48,828 nt of DNA from Aquidulcibacter paucihalophilus (GCF_002105465.1 NZ_NCSQ01000026.1:1-48828), one strand, 5' to 3'; positions 7,937 through 15,789 are shown, numbered from the stretch's first letter. Numbers and translations are program-made. The notes: generated from the sequence alone by a model not told the origin.

Positions 7937-8725
7937 CTATTTCTTAAATCCGGCAATGAGATCGACCAGCGGCTGTTGGCTGACTTTGATGGTTCCAGTT
8001 GCCGGGCGGTCGAGGTCAAAGATGGTGACGAGCGACAAGGTCAGCAGCAAAAACAACAAGCCATTGCCAATCCGCTGCACCAGACTGGGTATGGCTTGGG
8101 AATAGCCCAAAACAAAAGCTGAGATCAAAGCATAGCCGACCAGCATCGCCACCACACTGGTGGGCACTTTGGCGAGATTAATCGCTTCGCGCGTGCTTCC
8201 CACATCAATCACCTCGTTCACGCTGGCCATCACGGCAGGGCCCATTGGGGCAGACGCGACGCTTTGCGTAGCCGCAATTCCAAGGCTTGCCAGCACCGCG
8301 CGTTGGCGTTCGGATTCTGCGGCCAAGGGTGGCTTGTCGTGAAAGGCGGCCTGCCCATAGGCCAGGCGCGTTTTGGCATAGGCCTCTAACTGATCCCGCA
8401 ATTGGCTCTGCATGGGTTCGGCGGCAAAGGCGGTACGAATATGGGCGGTGCCAATCGCATTGGCTTCTTGCACCACCAAATCACGACGCGATTCATAGCG
8501 GTCCAACGCCATGCCGAAGGTGAACGCAATCAAGAGGCCCAAAAGGGCAAAGACACTGGAGAGCAAATAATCAATGCCATCTGCCGCGGCGTCGGTCCCA
8601 GCCCCAGCTCGACGGCGCAGAAATTGGCGTAAGACACGACCTAAAAACTCGAAAACAACCAGACTGACCAGCAAGATCACACACAAGAGCCACAAAGGCT
8701 GATTTGCCACGAAAGAGTCCAGCAT
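7937..8725 (-). CDS. DUF4239 (bestrophin-like) membrane protein
   Basis: A 262-aa inner-membrane protein with two N-terminal hydrophobic segments (LWLLCVILLVSLVVFEFLG and YLLSSVFALLGLLIAFTFGMAL), a soluble middle region starting DRYESRRDLVVQEANAIGTA, and two C-terminal segments (SVVAMLVGYALISAFVLGY, GNGLLFLLLTLSLVTIFDLDRP). The ending DLDRPATGTIKVSQQPL is characteristic of DUF4239 proteins, which are distantly bestrophin-like. Channel activity is not established for the bacterial family. It converges with the binding-protein gene (12 bp apart) and is divergent from the symporter. Confidence 0.75.
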   Translation of the reverse strand: MLDSFVANQPLWLLCVILLVSLVVFEFLGRVLRQFLRRRAGAGTDAAADGIDYLLSSVFALLGLLIAFTFGMALDRYESRRDLVVQEANAIGTAHIRTAFAAEPMQSQLRDQLEAYAKTRLAYGQAAFHDKPPLAAESERQRAVLASLGIAATQSVASAPMGPAVMASVNEVIDVGSTREAINLAKVPTSVVAMLVGYALISAFVLGYSQAIPSLVQRIGNGLLFLLLTLSLVTIFDLDRPATGTIKVSQQPLVDLIAGFKK

Positions 8726-8936
8726 GGGGTGTCATCTCCGCGCCGCGCGTTTTGGCTGCTACCAAGGGGTGAGTATCGTTTATAGTTTAGAATGCGGTCA
8801 AGACATGTTCAGGGCGCAATGCCCTTACCAGCACGTGCTGTGAAAACTCTCGCTGGAATGGTTGTCGAATGCCGGTGGTCACTTTAGCGTGATCAGACGG
8901 TTGCGCAGATAACCCGTTAAATCTGGGGGAAGAGAC

Positions 8937-10529
8937 ATGGACACGCTGCAAGCATCTATGGCGAGCTTGGACTGGATCATTGTCATCGGCTATATGGTGG
9001 GCATTATCCTATTGGGTTTGATCGCCTCTCGCGGGCAGACAGATGCCAAGGACTATTTTCTCGCCTCCCGCTCTGCAACTTGGCCGACCATTGGCCTTGC
9101 ACTCATCGGCTCCAACATTTCGGCCACCACACTGATCGGTCTGGCCGGGGCGGCCTATACGATTGGCATTTCTGTGTTCAATTATGAGTGGATGGCGACG
9201 GTAATTCTTGCCATTTATTGCGTCTTTGTGCTGCCAGCCGTGCTGCGCAGCCAAGTCTATACAATGCCAGAGTTTCTGGAGCGGCGTTACTCCAGCTCGA
9301 TCCGGCTCTATTTTTCAGGCCTAACCATCTTCCTCAACATCGTTGTGGATACCGCGGCGACCCTATTTGGGGGTGCCATCCTGTTTAAGCTCTTATTCCC
9401 CAGTCTTGCCCTGTGGGAAATTGCAGCCATTTTGGCGGTTACGGCAGGGCTATATACCGCGCTTGGCGGGCTACGGGCTGTGATGGTGACCGAAGTGGTG
9501 CAAACCATTTTACTCCTCGGGGCCTCTGTCTTCATCGCCTATTTTTCCTTTGAGAAAGCAGGCGGCTGGCATGCGGTGATGACCCAAGTAGATCCAGAAA
9601 AGCTCAGCCTGATCCGCCCCAATGATGATCAAGGTGTGCCGTGGTTCGGGTTGATCACAGGCGTGCCGCTGTTGGGGTTTTATTTCTGGTGTACCAACCA
9701 ATTCATGGCCCAGCGGGTGATGAGTGCCAAAACGCTAGACCATGGGCGGTGGGGCAGTTTGTTTGCCGGAGTCTTGAAGCTGCCAATCCTGTTCTTGATG
9801 GTTCTACCCGGGACGGCCGCGATTCTAATCTATCCCGACCTGTCCAAGGGCGACATGGTCTATCCAACCCTGATCTTTGATCTCTTGCCGGTTGGGATTG
9901 TTGGCATTGTGATTGCAGGCTTCTTGGCGGCGATCATGTCGTCCATTGCCTCGACATTCAACTCAGCCTCCACCCTGGTGACGATGGATTTTGCCCGCAA
10001 AATCGCACCGGATTTAAGCCAAACGGCACTGGTGCGCATTGGCCGCATCACGACTTTGGTGCTGATGGTGTTGGCGATTGCTTGGATACCCGTCATCGAA
10101 AAGCATGCCGACTCGCTGTGGCAATATATTCAAGCGGTGCTGGCCTATGCCGTGCCCCCCATCGTGGCTTTGTTTGTGTTGGGGCTGTTTTGGAAGCGCG
10201 CCAATGCGACCGGGGCCCGCATCGGCCTGACCTTGGGCACGTTGTGCGGTATTTATCTCTTCATCACGATTGCCCTTTTGGGCACGCTGAAGATGCACTT
10301 CTTGATCGCGGCTGTGGTCATTTTTGCGGTCGCCTTGATAGCAACGGTCATAGGCTCGCTGCTGGCCCCCGCTCCACAGCTTGCCCAGATTGAAACCCTG
10401 ATGTGGCGCAAAGCCGATTATGACGCCGAGACCGAGCATTTGCGCACCCGTCCGCTTTGGCAGAATTACCGCCTTCAGGCAGCGGTCTTGATCGGGATTA
10501 CGGCCGTCTTGGTTTGGATCTGGCGCTAG
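8937..10529 (+). CDS. Sodium:solute symporter, SGLT-like
   Basis: A 530-aa inner-membrane transporter of the solute:sodium symporter family with about 14 hydrophobic segments. SGLT-subgroup features include KDYFLASRSATWPTIGLALIGSNISA (helix 1-2 region), GLYTALGGLRAVMVTEVVQ, the FYFWCTNQFMAQRVMSAK signature in the middle, and FLAAIMSSIASTFNSASTLVTMDF near the Na+ site, where the serines of the SSIAS.FNS segment are normally Na+ ligands. The likely substrate is a sugar or related polyol, not established. A strong ggggga site precedes the ATG. Its stop codon overlaps that of the converging 72-aa gene in the tetranucleotide ctag. Confidence 0.88.
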   Translation: MDTLQASMASLDWIIVIGYMVGIILLGLIASRGQTDAKDYFLASRSATWPTIGLALIGSNISATTLIGLAGAAYTIGISVFNYEWMATVILAIYCVFVLPAVLRSQVYTMPEFLERRYSSSIRLYFSGLTIFLNIVVDTAATLFGGAILFKLLFPSLALWEIAAILAVTAGLYTALGGLRAVMVTEVVQTILLLGASVFIAYFSFEKAGGWHAVMTQVDPEKLSLIRPNDDQGVPWFGLITGVPLLGFYFWCTNQFMAQRVMSAKTLDHGRWGSLFAGVLKLPILFLMVLPGTAAILIYPDLSKGDMVYPTLIFDLLPVGIVGIVIAGFLAAIMSSIASTFNSASTLVTMDFARKIAPDLSQTALVRIGRITTLVLMVLAIAWIPVIEKHADSLWQYIQAVLAYAVPPIVALFVLGLFWKRANATGARIGLTLGTLCGIYLFITIALLGTLKMHFLIAAVVIFAVALIATVIGSLLAPAPQLAQIETLMWRKADYDAETEHLRTRPLWQNYRLQAAVLIGITAVLVWIWR

Positions 10530-10744
10530 TGGATCGTCGGGGCGTCGCGGCCGAGGCGACCTTCTAGCACGTCTTCCAGAACTGACCGCAGGCCGCGCCA
10601 AGCATCGGCCACCACGGGGGAGCCTTCGCTTTCAAGTTCGTGGATGGTGCGGTCGGCCACGCCCAAGGCCTCTGTGCCATGGGCATCTACAAGCGCCCAG
10701 GCAATACGGGTCAGACTATCGACGGGAAGTAGTTCGAGACGCAT
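10526..10744 (-). CDS. Small hypothetical protein (72 aa)
   Basis: A 72-aa acidic, soluble protein beginning MRLELLPVDSLTRIAWALVDAHG and containing an A..L..E..G...VA..WR..RSVLEDVLEG pattern, seen in small alphaproteobacterial proteins of unknown function (similar to DUF6961 in shape). No membrane segment and no cysteine. Its start codon abuts a perfect 11-bp stem-loop whose loop and 3' arm contain the ribosome site, so translation may be structure-controlled. It could be spurious, but codon use and family resemblance favour a real gene. Confidence 0.55.
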   Translation of the reverse strand: MRLELLPVDSLTRIAWALVDAHGTEALGVADRTIHELESEGSPVVADAWRGLRSVLEDVLEGRLGRDAPTIH

Positions 10745-10772
10745 ATGAGACCATCCTGTTCGATGGTCTCAT
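10745..10772 (-). promoter_or_regulatory. Perfect 11-bp stem-loop abutting the 72-aa gene start
   Basis: On the minus strand atgagaccatc, a 6-base loop gaacag, and the exact complement gatggtctcat end directly at the ATG (10744-10742). The putative ribosome site agga spans the loop/stem junction. It could be a translational switch in RNA or a DNA operator; the + strand after it is not T-rich enough for a symporter terminator. Confidence 0.55.
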
Positions 10773-10847
10773 TTCAAGAAGCGTGCCAGCCAAATACTTG
10801 ATCAATTCAGCTATTTTGGCGCTAACCTGTCATCTGGCTAGGCAATA

Positions 10848-10867
10848 CGTGCCGCTTGCGCGGCACG
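10848..10867 (-). terminator. GC-rich hairpin downstream of nrdB
   Basis: The perfect 8-bp stem cgtgccgc/gcggcacg with loop ttgc lies 20 bp past the nrdB stop. On the minus strand it is followed only by a short tatt, so it is a weak intrinsic terminator or an mRNA-stabilising hairpin. Confidence 0.5.
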
Positions 10868-10886
10868 AATGGTCAATCAGAGGGCC

Positions 10887-11924
10887 TTATAGGGCACCTT
10901 CGGCAGCGCGCTTTTGCAGCATGCGGTCAAACATCGACCACACGCCATCATCGCCGTGCCAATCGCCCTTGGTCGCGCCTTTGGAATATTCTGTGGCGCG
11001 CGCTTCAAAGAAGTTCGCATGCTCCACCCCATTCAGCAGAGGGCTCAACCAAGGCAGCGGATGCTCGGTCACGCCATAGACGGTTGGCAGCTCAAGCTGG
11101 GTCAAGCGCCAATCGGCGATATAGCGGATGTAGGATTTGATATCTTCGGGAACCATGCCTTGAACAGGGCCCATTTCGAACGCCAGATCGATGAATTTGT
11201 CTTCCAGCTTCACCACAGTCTTACAACAATCGACGATATCATCCTTCACCGAAGCCGAGAGCTTGCCGGTCTCGCGGGCATAGGTGTGGAACAATTTCAC
11301 CATGCCTTCGCAATGCAGGCTTTCGTCGCGGACCGACCAAGACACGATCTGGCCCATGCCCTTCATCTTGTTGAAGCGTGGAAAGTTCATCAGCATGGCG
11401 AAGGAAGCAAACAGCTGCAGGCCTTCGGTGAAGCCGCCAAACATGGCCAAGGTACGCAGCACATCCTCTTCGGTATCGACACCAAAGTCCTGCATATAGG
11501 TGTGCTTGTCGCGCATGGCTTCATATTCCATGAAAGCCGAGAATTCCGAATCGGGCATGCCGATGGTTTCAAGCAGCAGCGCATAAGCGGCGATATGCAC
11601 GGTCTCGATATTTGAGAAAGCCGACAACATCATCTTCACTTCAGTCGGCTTAAAGACGCGGGCGTAGCGCTCCATATAATTGTCGTTCACCTCGACATCG
11701 GACTGGGTAAAGAAGCGGAAAATCTGGGTCAGAAGGTTGCGCTCATTATCGTTCAGACGGGTCGCCCAGTCTTTGCAATCTTCGCCCAGCGGCACTTCTT
11801 CTGGCAACCAGTGAACTTGCTGCTGGCGCTTCCAGAATTCATAGGCCCAAGGATACCGAAATGGCTTGTAACTATGAGAAGGTGTGACCAACCCGACGCC
11901 CGAACCATTATCACCAAATGCCAT
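10887..11924 (-). CDS. nrdB: Ribonucleotide reductase class Ia, beta subunit
   Basis: A 345-aa R2 protein that houses the di-iron/tyrosyl radical cofactor. All metal ligands are visible: D76, E107, H110, E169, E203 and H206. The radical tyrosine is Y114 (NIETVHIAAYALLLE), so this is a conventional tyrosyl-radical R2. The N-terminus is short, with no ATP-cone fused to it. It partners nrdA at 13626, which is on the same strand but separated by two unrelated genes, so the subunits are transcribed independently. The upstream region carries two NrdR-type boxes 31 bp apart (centres) and a CtrA box, with box 2 covering a plausible -10 (tatatg on the minus strand). Confidence 0.95.
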   Translation of the reverse strand: MAFGDNGSGVGLVTPSHSYKPFRYPWAYEFWKRQQQVHWLPEEVPLGEDCKDWATRLNDNERNLLTQIFRFFTQSDVEVNDNYMERYARVFKPTEVKMMLSAFSNIETVHIAAYALLLETIGMPDSEFSAFMEYEAMRDKHTYMQDFGVDTEEDVLRTLAMFGGFTEGLQLFASFAMLMNFPRFNKMKGMGQIVSWSVRDESLHCEGMVKLFHTYARETGKLSASVKDDIVDCCKTVVKLEDKFIDLAFEMGPVQGMVPEDIKSYIRYIADWRLTQLELPTVYGVTEHPLPWLSPLLNGVEHANFFEARATEYSKGATKGDWHGDDGVWSMFDRMLQKRAAEGAL

Positions 11925-11930
11925 TGATCG

Positions 11931-11977
11931 CCCCTATATCGTGTGTGTTTCGTGCTGTGTGCCCCTACATATAGATC
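11931..11977 (-). promoter_or_regulatory. Tandem NrdR-type boxes upstream of nrdB
   Basis: Box 1 (11931-11946, cccctatatcgtgtgt) and box 2 (11962-11977, cccctacatatagatc) have centres 31 bp apart, the phase typical of NrdR box pairs. Box 1 is 7 bp from the nrdB ATG; box 2 overlaps a -10-like tatatg. Repression by NrdR when dATP is high is the expected outcome; nrdR itself is not in this window. Confidence 0.65.
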
Positions 11978-11986
11978 GGGGCTTGG

Positions 11987-12002
11987 TTAAGACCAGCTTA
12001 AC
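11987..12002 (-). promoter_or_regulatory. CtrA box upstream of nrdB
   Basis: On the minus strand the site reads GTTAAGCTGGTCTTAA and on + TTAA-N7-TTAAC, a full match to the CtrA consensus. Its centre is about 24 bp upstream of the -10-like tatatg, near -33 from the predicted start site, where CtrA usually activates. The downstream side is occupied by the NrdR boxes. Confidence 0.6.
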
Positions 12003-12050
12003 AACATCGCGCAAACACGAAACAATGATTCCCCGTTTCTGGCGACTTGT

Positions 12051-12551
12051 TCACAGACTTTTCTGCAAAATCACAACATCCAAATAGCGGCCAAACTTAT
12101 GGCCAACCTCGCGCAGCACGCCGATATCGGTAAAGCCCATGGCCCGATGCAAACCAATCGAGGCTAAATTGCCACTATCGCCAATCACCGCCAGCATTTG
12201 GGTATAGCCAGACTTGGTACATTGGGCGATCAATTCGGCCAAAAGCGCGCGGCCGACGCCATGGCCAATGGCCTCAGGGGCAAGATAAATGGAATCTTCC
12301 ACTGTACAATTATAAGCCGGCCGCTCTCGAAATGCCCCGGCATAAGCATAGCCGATAATGTCGCCTGCCTCGCGGCAGGCCACCAGCCAAGGGCTGCCGC
12401 GCTTTGAGATTTTGTCCATACGTGCTTGGATTTCTGCCAAGTCAGGCGGGTCCAGCTCAAACGTGCCCGTACCTGTTTTGACATGATGGGCATAGATTGC
12501 TTGAATAGAGGCTGCATCCTCTAACGTGGCAGGTCGAATTGAATAGCGCAT
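12051..12551 (-). CDS. GNAT N-acetyltransferase, Pat/Bar-like
   Basis: A 166-aa acetyltransferase from the preferred start at 12551 (MRYSIRPATLEDAASI). It follows phosphinothricin acetyltransferase-type proteins: EDAASIQAIYAHHV, then WLVACREAGDIIGYAYAG (beta 4), VEDSIYLAPEAIGHGVGRALLAELI with the acetyl-CoA loop (GHGVGRAL), NLASIGLHRAMGF and GVLREVGHKFGRYLDVVILQK. Such enzymes acetylate the amino group of small amino-acid analogues; the real substrate is unknown. A 12-residue upstream extension is open but unlike the family. Its start overlaps the divergent gene's start by about 13 bp. Confidence 0.85.
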   Translation of the reverse strand: MRYSIRPATLEDAASIQAIYAHHVKTGTGTFELDPPDLAEIQARMDKISKRGSPWLVACREAGDIIGYAYAGAFRERPAYNCTVEDSIYLAPEAIGHGVGRALLAELIAQCTKSGYTQMLAVIGDSGNLASIGLHRAMGFTDIGVLREVGHKFGRYLDVVILQKSL

Positions 12552-13294
12552 TGCACGAGACTGCCACAAGCAAGACCGCGGGTGCAACCAAGCAGCGGCG
12601 CGGCAAAATCATTTTGTTGACCTTGCTTGCGATTTTGGCGTGGATTGTCTTGAACTTAGGCCTCGTCCTAGCCGCTTGGATGCGCTCCTATTACGCACCG
12701 ATTGAGCCTGTGCCGCGCGCCGCTTCGCTTGATCTGCGCACCGATACGTCTGTGCCCGGTCGGGTCATCACCATTATTGCCACCAAGCCTACCCCGTCTA
12801 AGGGCGACTTTATCGGCCATTTATGGCTGGAATGGCCCGAAACGCCGCCCTTGGCAAAGCCTGGCACACGCGAGGGCGGCTATTATGCGCAAGACCAGAT
12901 CCAAGCGGTCAAGGCGATGGCCGCGGCCTTGATCCTGCCTTGGGGCGCGGTGACGGGTCAGGACTTTGTCCCGGGTCTGATGAAGGTGGATGATGGCTGG
13001 TGGCGGCATTTGCAAGTTCATGTTCGCGTCGATGAAGCCCGCTATCAGGCAGCACTCGCCGTTGATCGGCGCTGGCGCTCTGAAAACCGCTATCGTCTGC
13101 GACCCAGCCTGATCGGCCCTGACAAGGGTAAGACCTTTGGCTGTCAGGATTATGTGTTTGACGTAGCCGCAGCCCTAGGCCTCGACACCGCCCACCGCAG
13201 CTGGACTGAATTCCCGATGGGCTCTTTCTTGCGCTTCGCGCAGGTGAATAAGATCGACATGACTGGGCGAGACATACGCTCGTTGGACCATTGA
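12539..13294 (+). CDS. Uncharacterised membrane-anchored protein, possible papain-like fold
   Basis: A 251-aa protein with a basic N-terminus (KQRRGK), one transmembrane helix (ILLTLLAILAWIVLNLGLVLAAW, about 24-46) and a periplasmic domain of about 200 residues. Two segments stand out: an early GHLWLEWPE and a late TFGCQDYVFDVAAALGL. A His before a Cys followed by a helix is the order seen in circularly permuted NlpC/P60-type (papain-like) proteins; this is only a shape argument. The TTG start at 12539 has aggt before it, but it overlaps the divergent GNAT start, so a later start is possible. I do not recognise a named family. Confidence 0.6.
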   Translation: MNSALHETATSKTAGATKQRRGKIILLTLLAILAWIVLNLGLVLAAWMRSYYAPIEPVPRAASLDLRTDTSVPGRVITIIATKPTPSKGDFIGHLWLEWPETPPLAKPGTREGGYYAQDQIQAVKAMAAALILPWGAVTGQDFVPGLMKVDDGWWRHLQVHVRVDEARYQAALAVDRRWRSENRYRLRPSLIGPDKGKTFGCQDYVFDVAAALGLDTAHRSWTEFPMGSFLRFAQVNKIDMTGRDIRSLDH

Positions 13295-13625
13295 CCGAAT
13301 TTCTTGAACACGGTGCTGGTAGTTCAGTCGTTTGATTCGCTTGCTTCTCGGCTCAAAAGTTAGAAGACTGTTAACCATTAGCGGCGACTATTTGACAGTT
13401 AGGGGATTCCATAATTCTCGAAGCAGGCTAAGTGAAAAAGGCGGACGAAGAATTAATCCTCGCCCGCCCGCTATTGGTCCGGCAACCCGGCTGCAAACTG
13501 CGACTAGCCGTGAACTAGAGCGCAATTTGGACAAGGTCTCAGCATCGGCTTTGCATTACAAAGTGATGTCTGGGACCTTTCTGTATGGGCCCCTCAACCA
13601 GACGCCCAAATTTTTGTTGACCCAC
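13295..13625. other. Convergent intergenic region with nrdA terminator
   Basis: 331 bp between two gene ends. It holds the nrdA terminator (13435-13468) and, on +, one degenerate CtrA-like site ttag-N7-ttaaccat (13360-13374 for the core). No coding sequence is supported; an open + frame running into nrdA is an antisense shadow. Confidence 0.5.
13435..13468 (-). terminator. Rho-independent terminator of nrdA
   Basis: On the minus strand an 11-bp stem (ggcgggcgagg paired with cttcgtccgcc, two G-U pairs), a 7-base loop attaatt, and then TTTTT (13439-13435). It lies about 160 bp past the nrdA stop. On + the same arms have two A-C mismatches and no T-tract, so it works in the nrdA direction only. 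Confidence 0.8.
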
Positions 13626-15527
13626 CTATTGGCAGGCCAAGCACTCGTCATAATTGGTCGGGGCACTGCTTGCCATATCCACCACATCCTCGCCCTTATT
13701 GGCCGAGCCTGCGATTTGGGCGCGTTGGATGGACTTAGAGCGGCAGTAATACAGGCTCTTGATGCCCTTTTCCCAAGCCGACCAATGCAACATATGCAAA
13801 TCCCATTTGTCGACATCGCCGGGGATAAACACGTTCAAGCTTTGGCCTTGGCAGATATAGGGCGTGCGATCTGCTGCCAGCTCAATCACCCAGCGCTGGT
13901 CTAATTCAAAGGCGGTCTTATAAACTGACTTCTCCAAGTCCGTCAGACAATCGAGGTGCTGGACCGAACCTTCATTCTCGAGAATCGAAGTCCAGGTTGC
14001 ATCATTATTGAGGCCTTTGGAGTCCAAAAGCTTCTCAAGATACGGATTTTTCACCGAAAACGATCCCGACAAGGTCTTGTGGGTGTAGATATTGGCGGGG
14101 ATTGGCTCAATACCCGCGCTAGTCCCGCCGCAAATGATCGAGATGGATGCCGTTGGCGCAATCGCCAGCTTATGGGTGAAGCGGGCCATTACGCCTTGCT
14201 CTGCCGCGTCAGGGCAAGGCCCACGCTCTTGCGCCAGCTTAACCGAGGCCGCATCAGCGGCTTGGCGGACTTGTTTGAAAATCCGCATATTCCAGCTTTT
14301 TGCCATAGCACTTTCAAAGGGAACGCCTTGGGCTTGCAAGAAGGAGTGCAAGCCCATGATGCCCAAACCGACCGACCGCTCGCGGAAGGCGGAATAAGTT
14401 GCCCGCTCCATCTCGTCTGGCGCGCGCTGAATGAAGTCTTCCAACACATTGTCGAGGAAACGGAAAACATCCTCAATAAAGTTTGGATCGTCCTTCCACT
14501 CCATATAGGTTTCCGCATTGAGCGAAGATAGGCAGCACACGGCCGTGCGGTCTTTGCCCAAATGGTCTTTGCCGGTGTGCAACATGATTTCGCTGCACAG
14601 ATTGGACTGGCGAACCTTAAAGCCCAGCTTGCGCTGGTGAGCCGGCATCGCCTTGTTCACCGTATCAACGAACAGCAGATACGGCTCGCCGGTTTGCAGG
14701 CGCAGGTCGAGGATTTTCTGCCAGATTTTGCGCGCCTTTACCGTGCGCACCACTTCCTGGGTCTTGGGACTGATCAGACTGAAATCGCCATCATTGCGCA
14801 CCGCTTCCATGAAGTCATCGGTAATGTTGATGCCATGGTGCAGGTTCAAGCTCTTGCGGTTGAAGTCGCCCGAGGGTTTGCGAATTTCAAGGAATTCTTC
14901 GATCTCTGGGTGGTGCACATCCAAATAGACAGCAGCCGAGCCGCGGCGCAGCGAGCCTTGCGAGATCGCGAGCGTCAAGGAATCCATCACGCGAATAAAG
15001 GGGATGATGCCGCTGGTATGGCCATTGGCCCCGATCTTTTCCCCAATCGAGCGCACGCCCCCCCAATAGGTGCCGATGCCACCGCCATTAGAGGCCAGCC
15101 AGACGTTTTCGTTCCAGGACTGCACGATGCCATCCAGGCTATCGTCCACCGAATTCAGGAAGCAGGAGATGGGCAAACCGCGCTCTGCCCCGCCATTGGA
15201 CAAGACAGGCGTTGCGGGCATGAACCACAATTTGGAGATATAATCATACAGGCGCTGGGCGTGGGCAATATCGTCGGCATACGCGGTGGCGACGCGGGCG
15301 AACATGTCCTGATAGCTTTCGCCCTGCAGCAAATAGCGATCTTCCAGCGTGGTTTTGCCGAAATCGGTCAAGAGCGCATCGCGCGACCGATCTACTTTAA
15401 CGCTTTCAACGATCCGCAACTGAACGGCCTTTGGCTTACCCCGATGGACGGCACGGCGCGCAAGTGCCGGTGCTGCGCTGGCGACAGCTTCGATGGCATT
15501 AGCGGTAGCTGCATCATTCCCGTTCAT
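13626..15527 (-). CDS. nrdA: Ribonucleotide reductase class Ia, alpha subunit, no ATP-cone
   Basis: A 633-aa catalytic R1 subunit. Start 15527 is chosen because aggaag lies just before this ATG; the open frame extends five codons to a TTG. Active-site residues are present: C122 (ISCFLNS), N309-x-C311-x-E313 (SNLCSE, thiyl radical site), C331 (VCCLSSLN), the radical-transfer YY pair in SLYYCRSKS, and a C-terminal CLAC thioredoxin-accessible pair. The N-terminus (about 40 residues, Ala-rich) is too short for an ATP-cone, so the overall-activity site is missing; the specificity site should remain. It reduces ribonucleoside diphosphates with NrdB. An intrinsic terminator follows at 13435-13468; NrdR and CtrA boxes lie upstream. 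Confidence 0.95.
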   Translation of the reverse strand: MNGNDAATANAIEAVASAAPALARRAVHRGKPKAVQLRIVESVKVDRSRDALLTDFGKTTLEDRYLLQGESYQDMFARVATAYADDIAHAQRLYDYISKLWFMPATPVLSNGGAERGLPISCFLNSVDDSLDGIVQSWNENVWLASNGGGIGTYWGGVRSIGEKIGANGHTSGIIPFIRVMDSLTLAISQGSLRRGSAAVYLDVHHPEIEEFLEIRKPSGDFNRKSLNLHHGINITDDFMEAVRNDGDFSLISPKTQEVVRTVKARKIWQKILDLRLQTGEPYLLFVDTVNKAMPAHQRKLGFKVRQSNLCSEIMLHTGKDHLGKDRTAVCCLSSLNAETYMEWKDDPNFIEDVFRFLDNVLEDFIQRAPDEMERATYSAFRERSVGLGIMGLHSFLQAQGVPFESAMAKSWNMRIFKQVRQAADAASVKLAQERGPCPDAAEQGVMARFTHKLAIAPTASISIICGGTSAGIEPIPANIYTHKTLSGSFSVKNPYLEKLLDSKGLNNDATWTSILENEGSVQHLDCLTDLEKSVYKTAFELDQRWVIELAADRTPYICQGQSLNVFIPGDVDKWDLHMLHWSAWEKGIKSLYYCRSKSIQRAQIAGSANKGEDVVDMASSAPTNYDECLACQ

Positions 15528-15704
15528 TCTTCCTGCTCCCAAATCGTTACCGGCCCGTCAGCCGTTCAGAACACCCGATTCCCCAACCTTTGAACAGCCC
15601 CTAATGTGGCAGTGCACACAAGTTCGTTCGCGCGACTCACATGTTTGCGCAGATTGAGATGATTCGGCGTTCTGCCTAGAATTTGCGCCCGCCCCCAGAG
15701 CAAG

Positions 15705-15720
15705 ACACCATATATAGTGG
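15705..15720 (-). promoter_or_regulatory. NrdR box upstream of nrdA
   Basis: The sequence acaccatatatagtgg (minus: ccactatatatggtgt) is a near-symmetric match to NrdR boxes. It also contains a plausible -10 (tatata) for nrdA. I could not find a convincing second box 31 bp to either side. Confidence 0.6.
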
Positions 15721-15773
15721 ATGTGGCTTGGCAGAACGGTCAATGGGGTTTTTCACGCAAAATGTATTTTTCA

Positions 15774-15789
15774 GTTAATGAGAGATTAA
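15774..15789 (-). promoter_or_regulatory. CtrA box upstream of nrdA
   Basis: The minus strand reads TTAA-tctctca-TTAAC, a full CtrA consensus. It lies about 54 bp upstream of the NrdR box. A tacatt -10-like element about 18 bp downstream of its centre suggests a separate, distal CtrA promoter for nrdA. Confidence 0.55.

Noticed and set aside
10914..11615. 233-codon open frame on + opposite nrdB
   Set aside because: Antisense to nrdB with all metal ligands intact; no family or ribosome site.
13332..13904. 190-codon open frame on + running into the nrdA 3' end
   Set aside because: The second half mirrors nrdA and the first half crosses the nrdA terminator hairpin; no domain seen.
14562..15593. 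343-codon open frame on + opposite nrdA
   Set aside because: It is wholly antisense to a clearly conserved nrdA, has no recognisable family and follows from codon bias.
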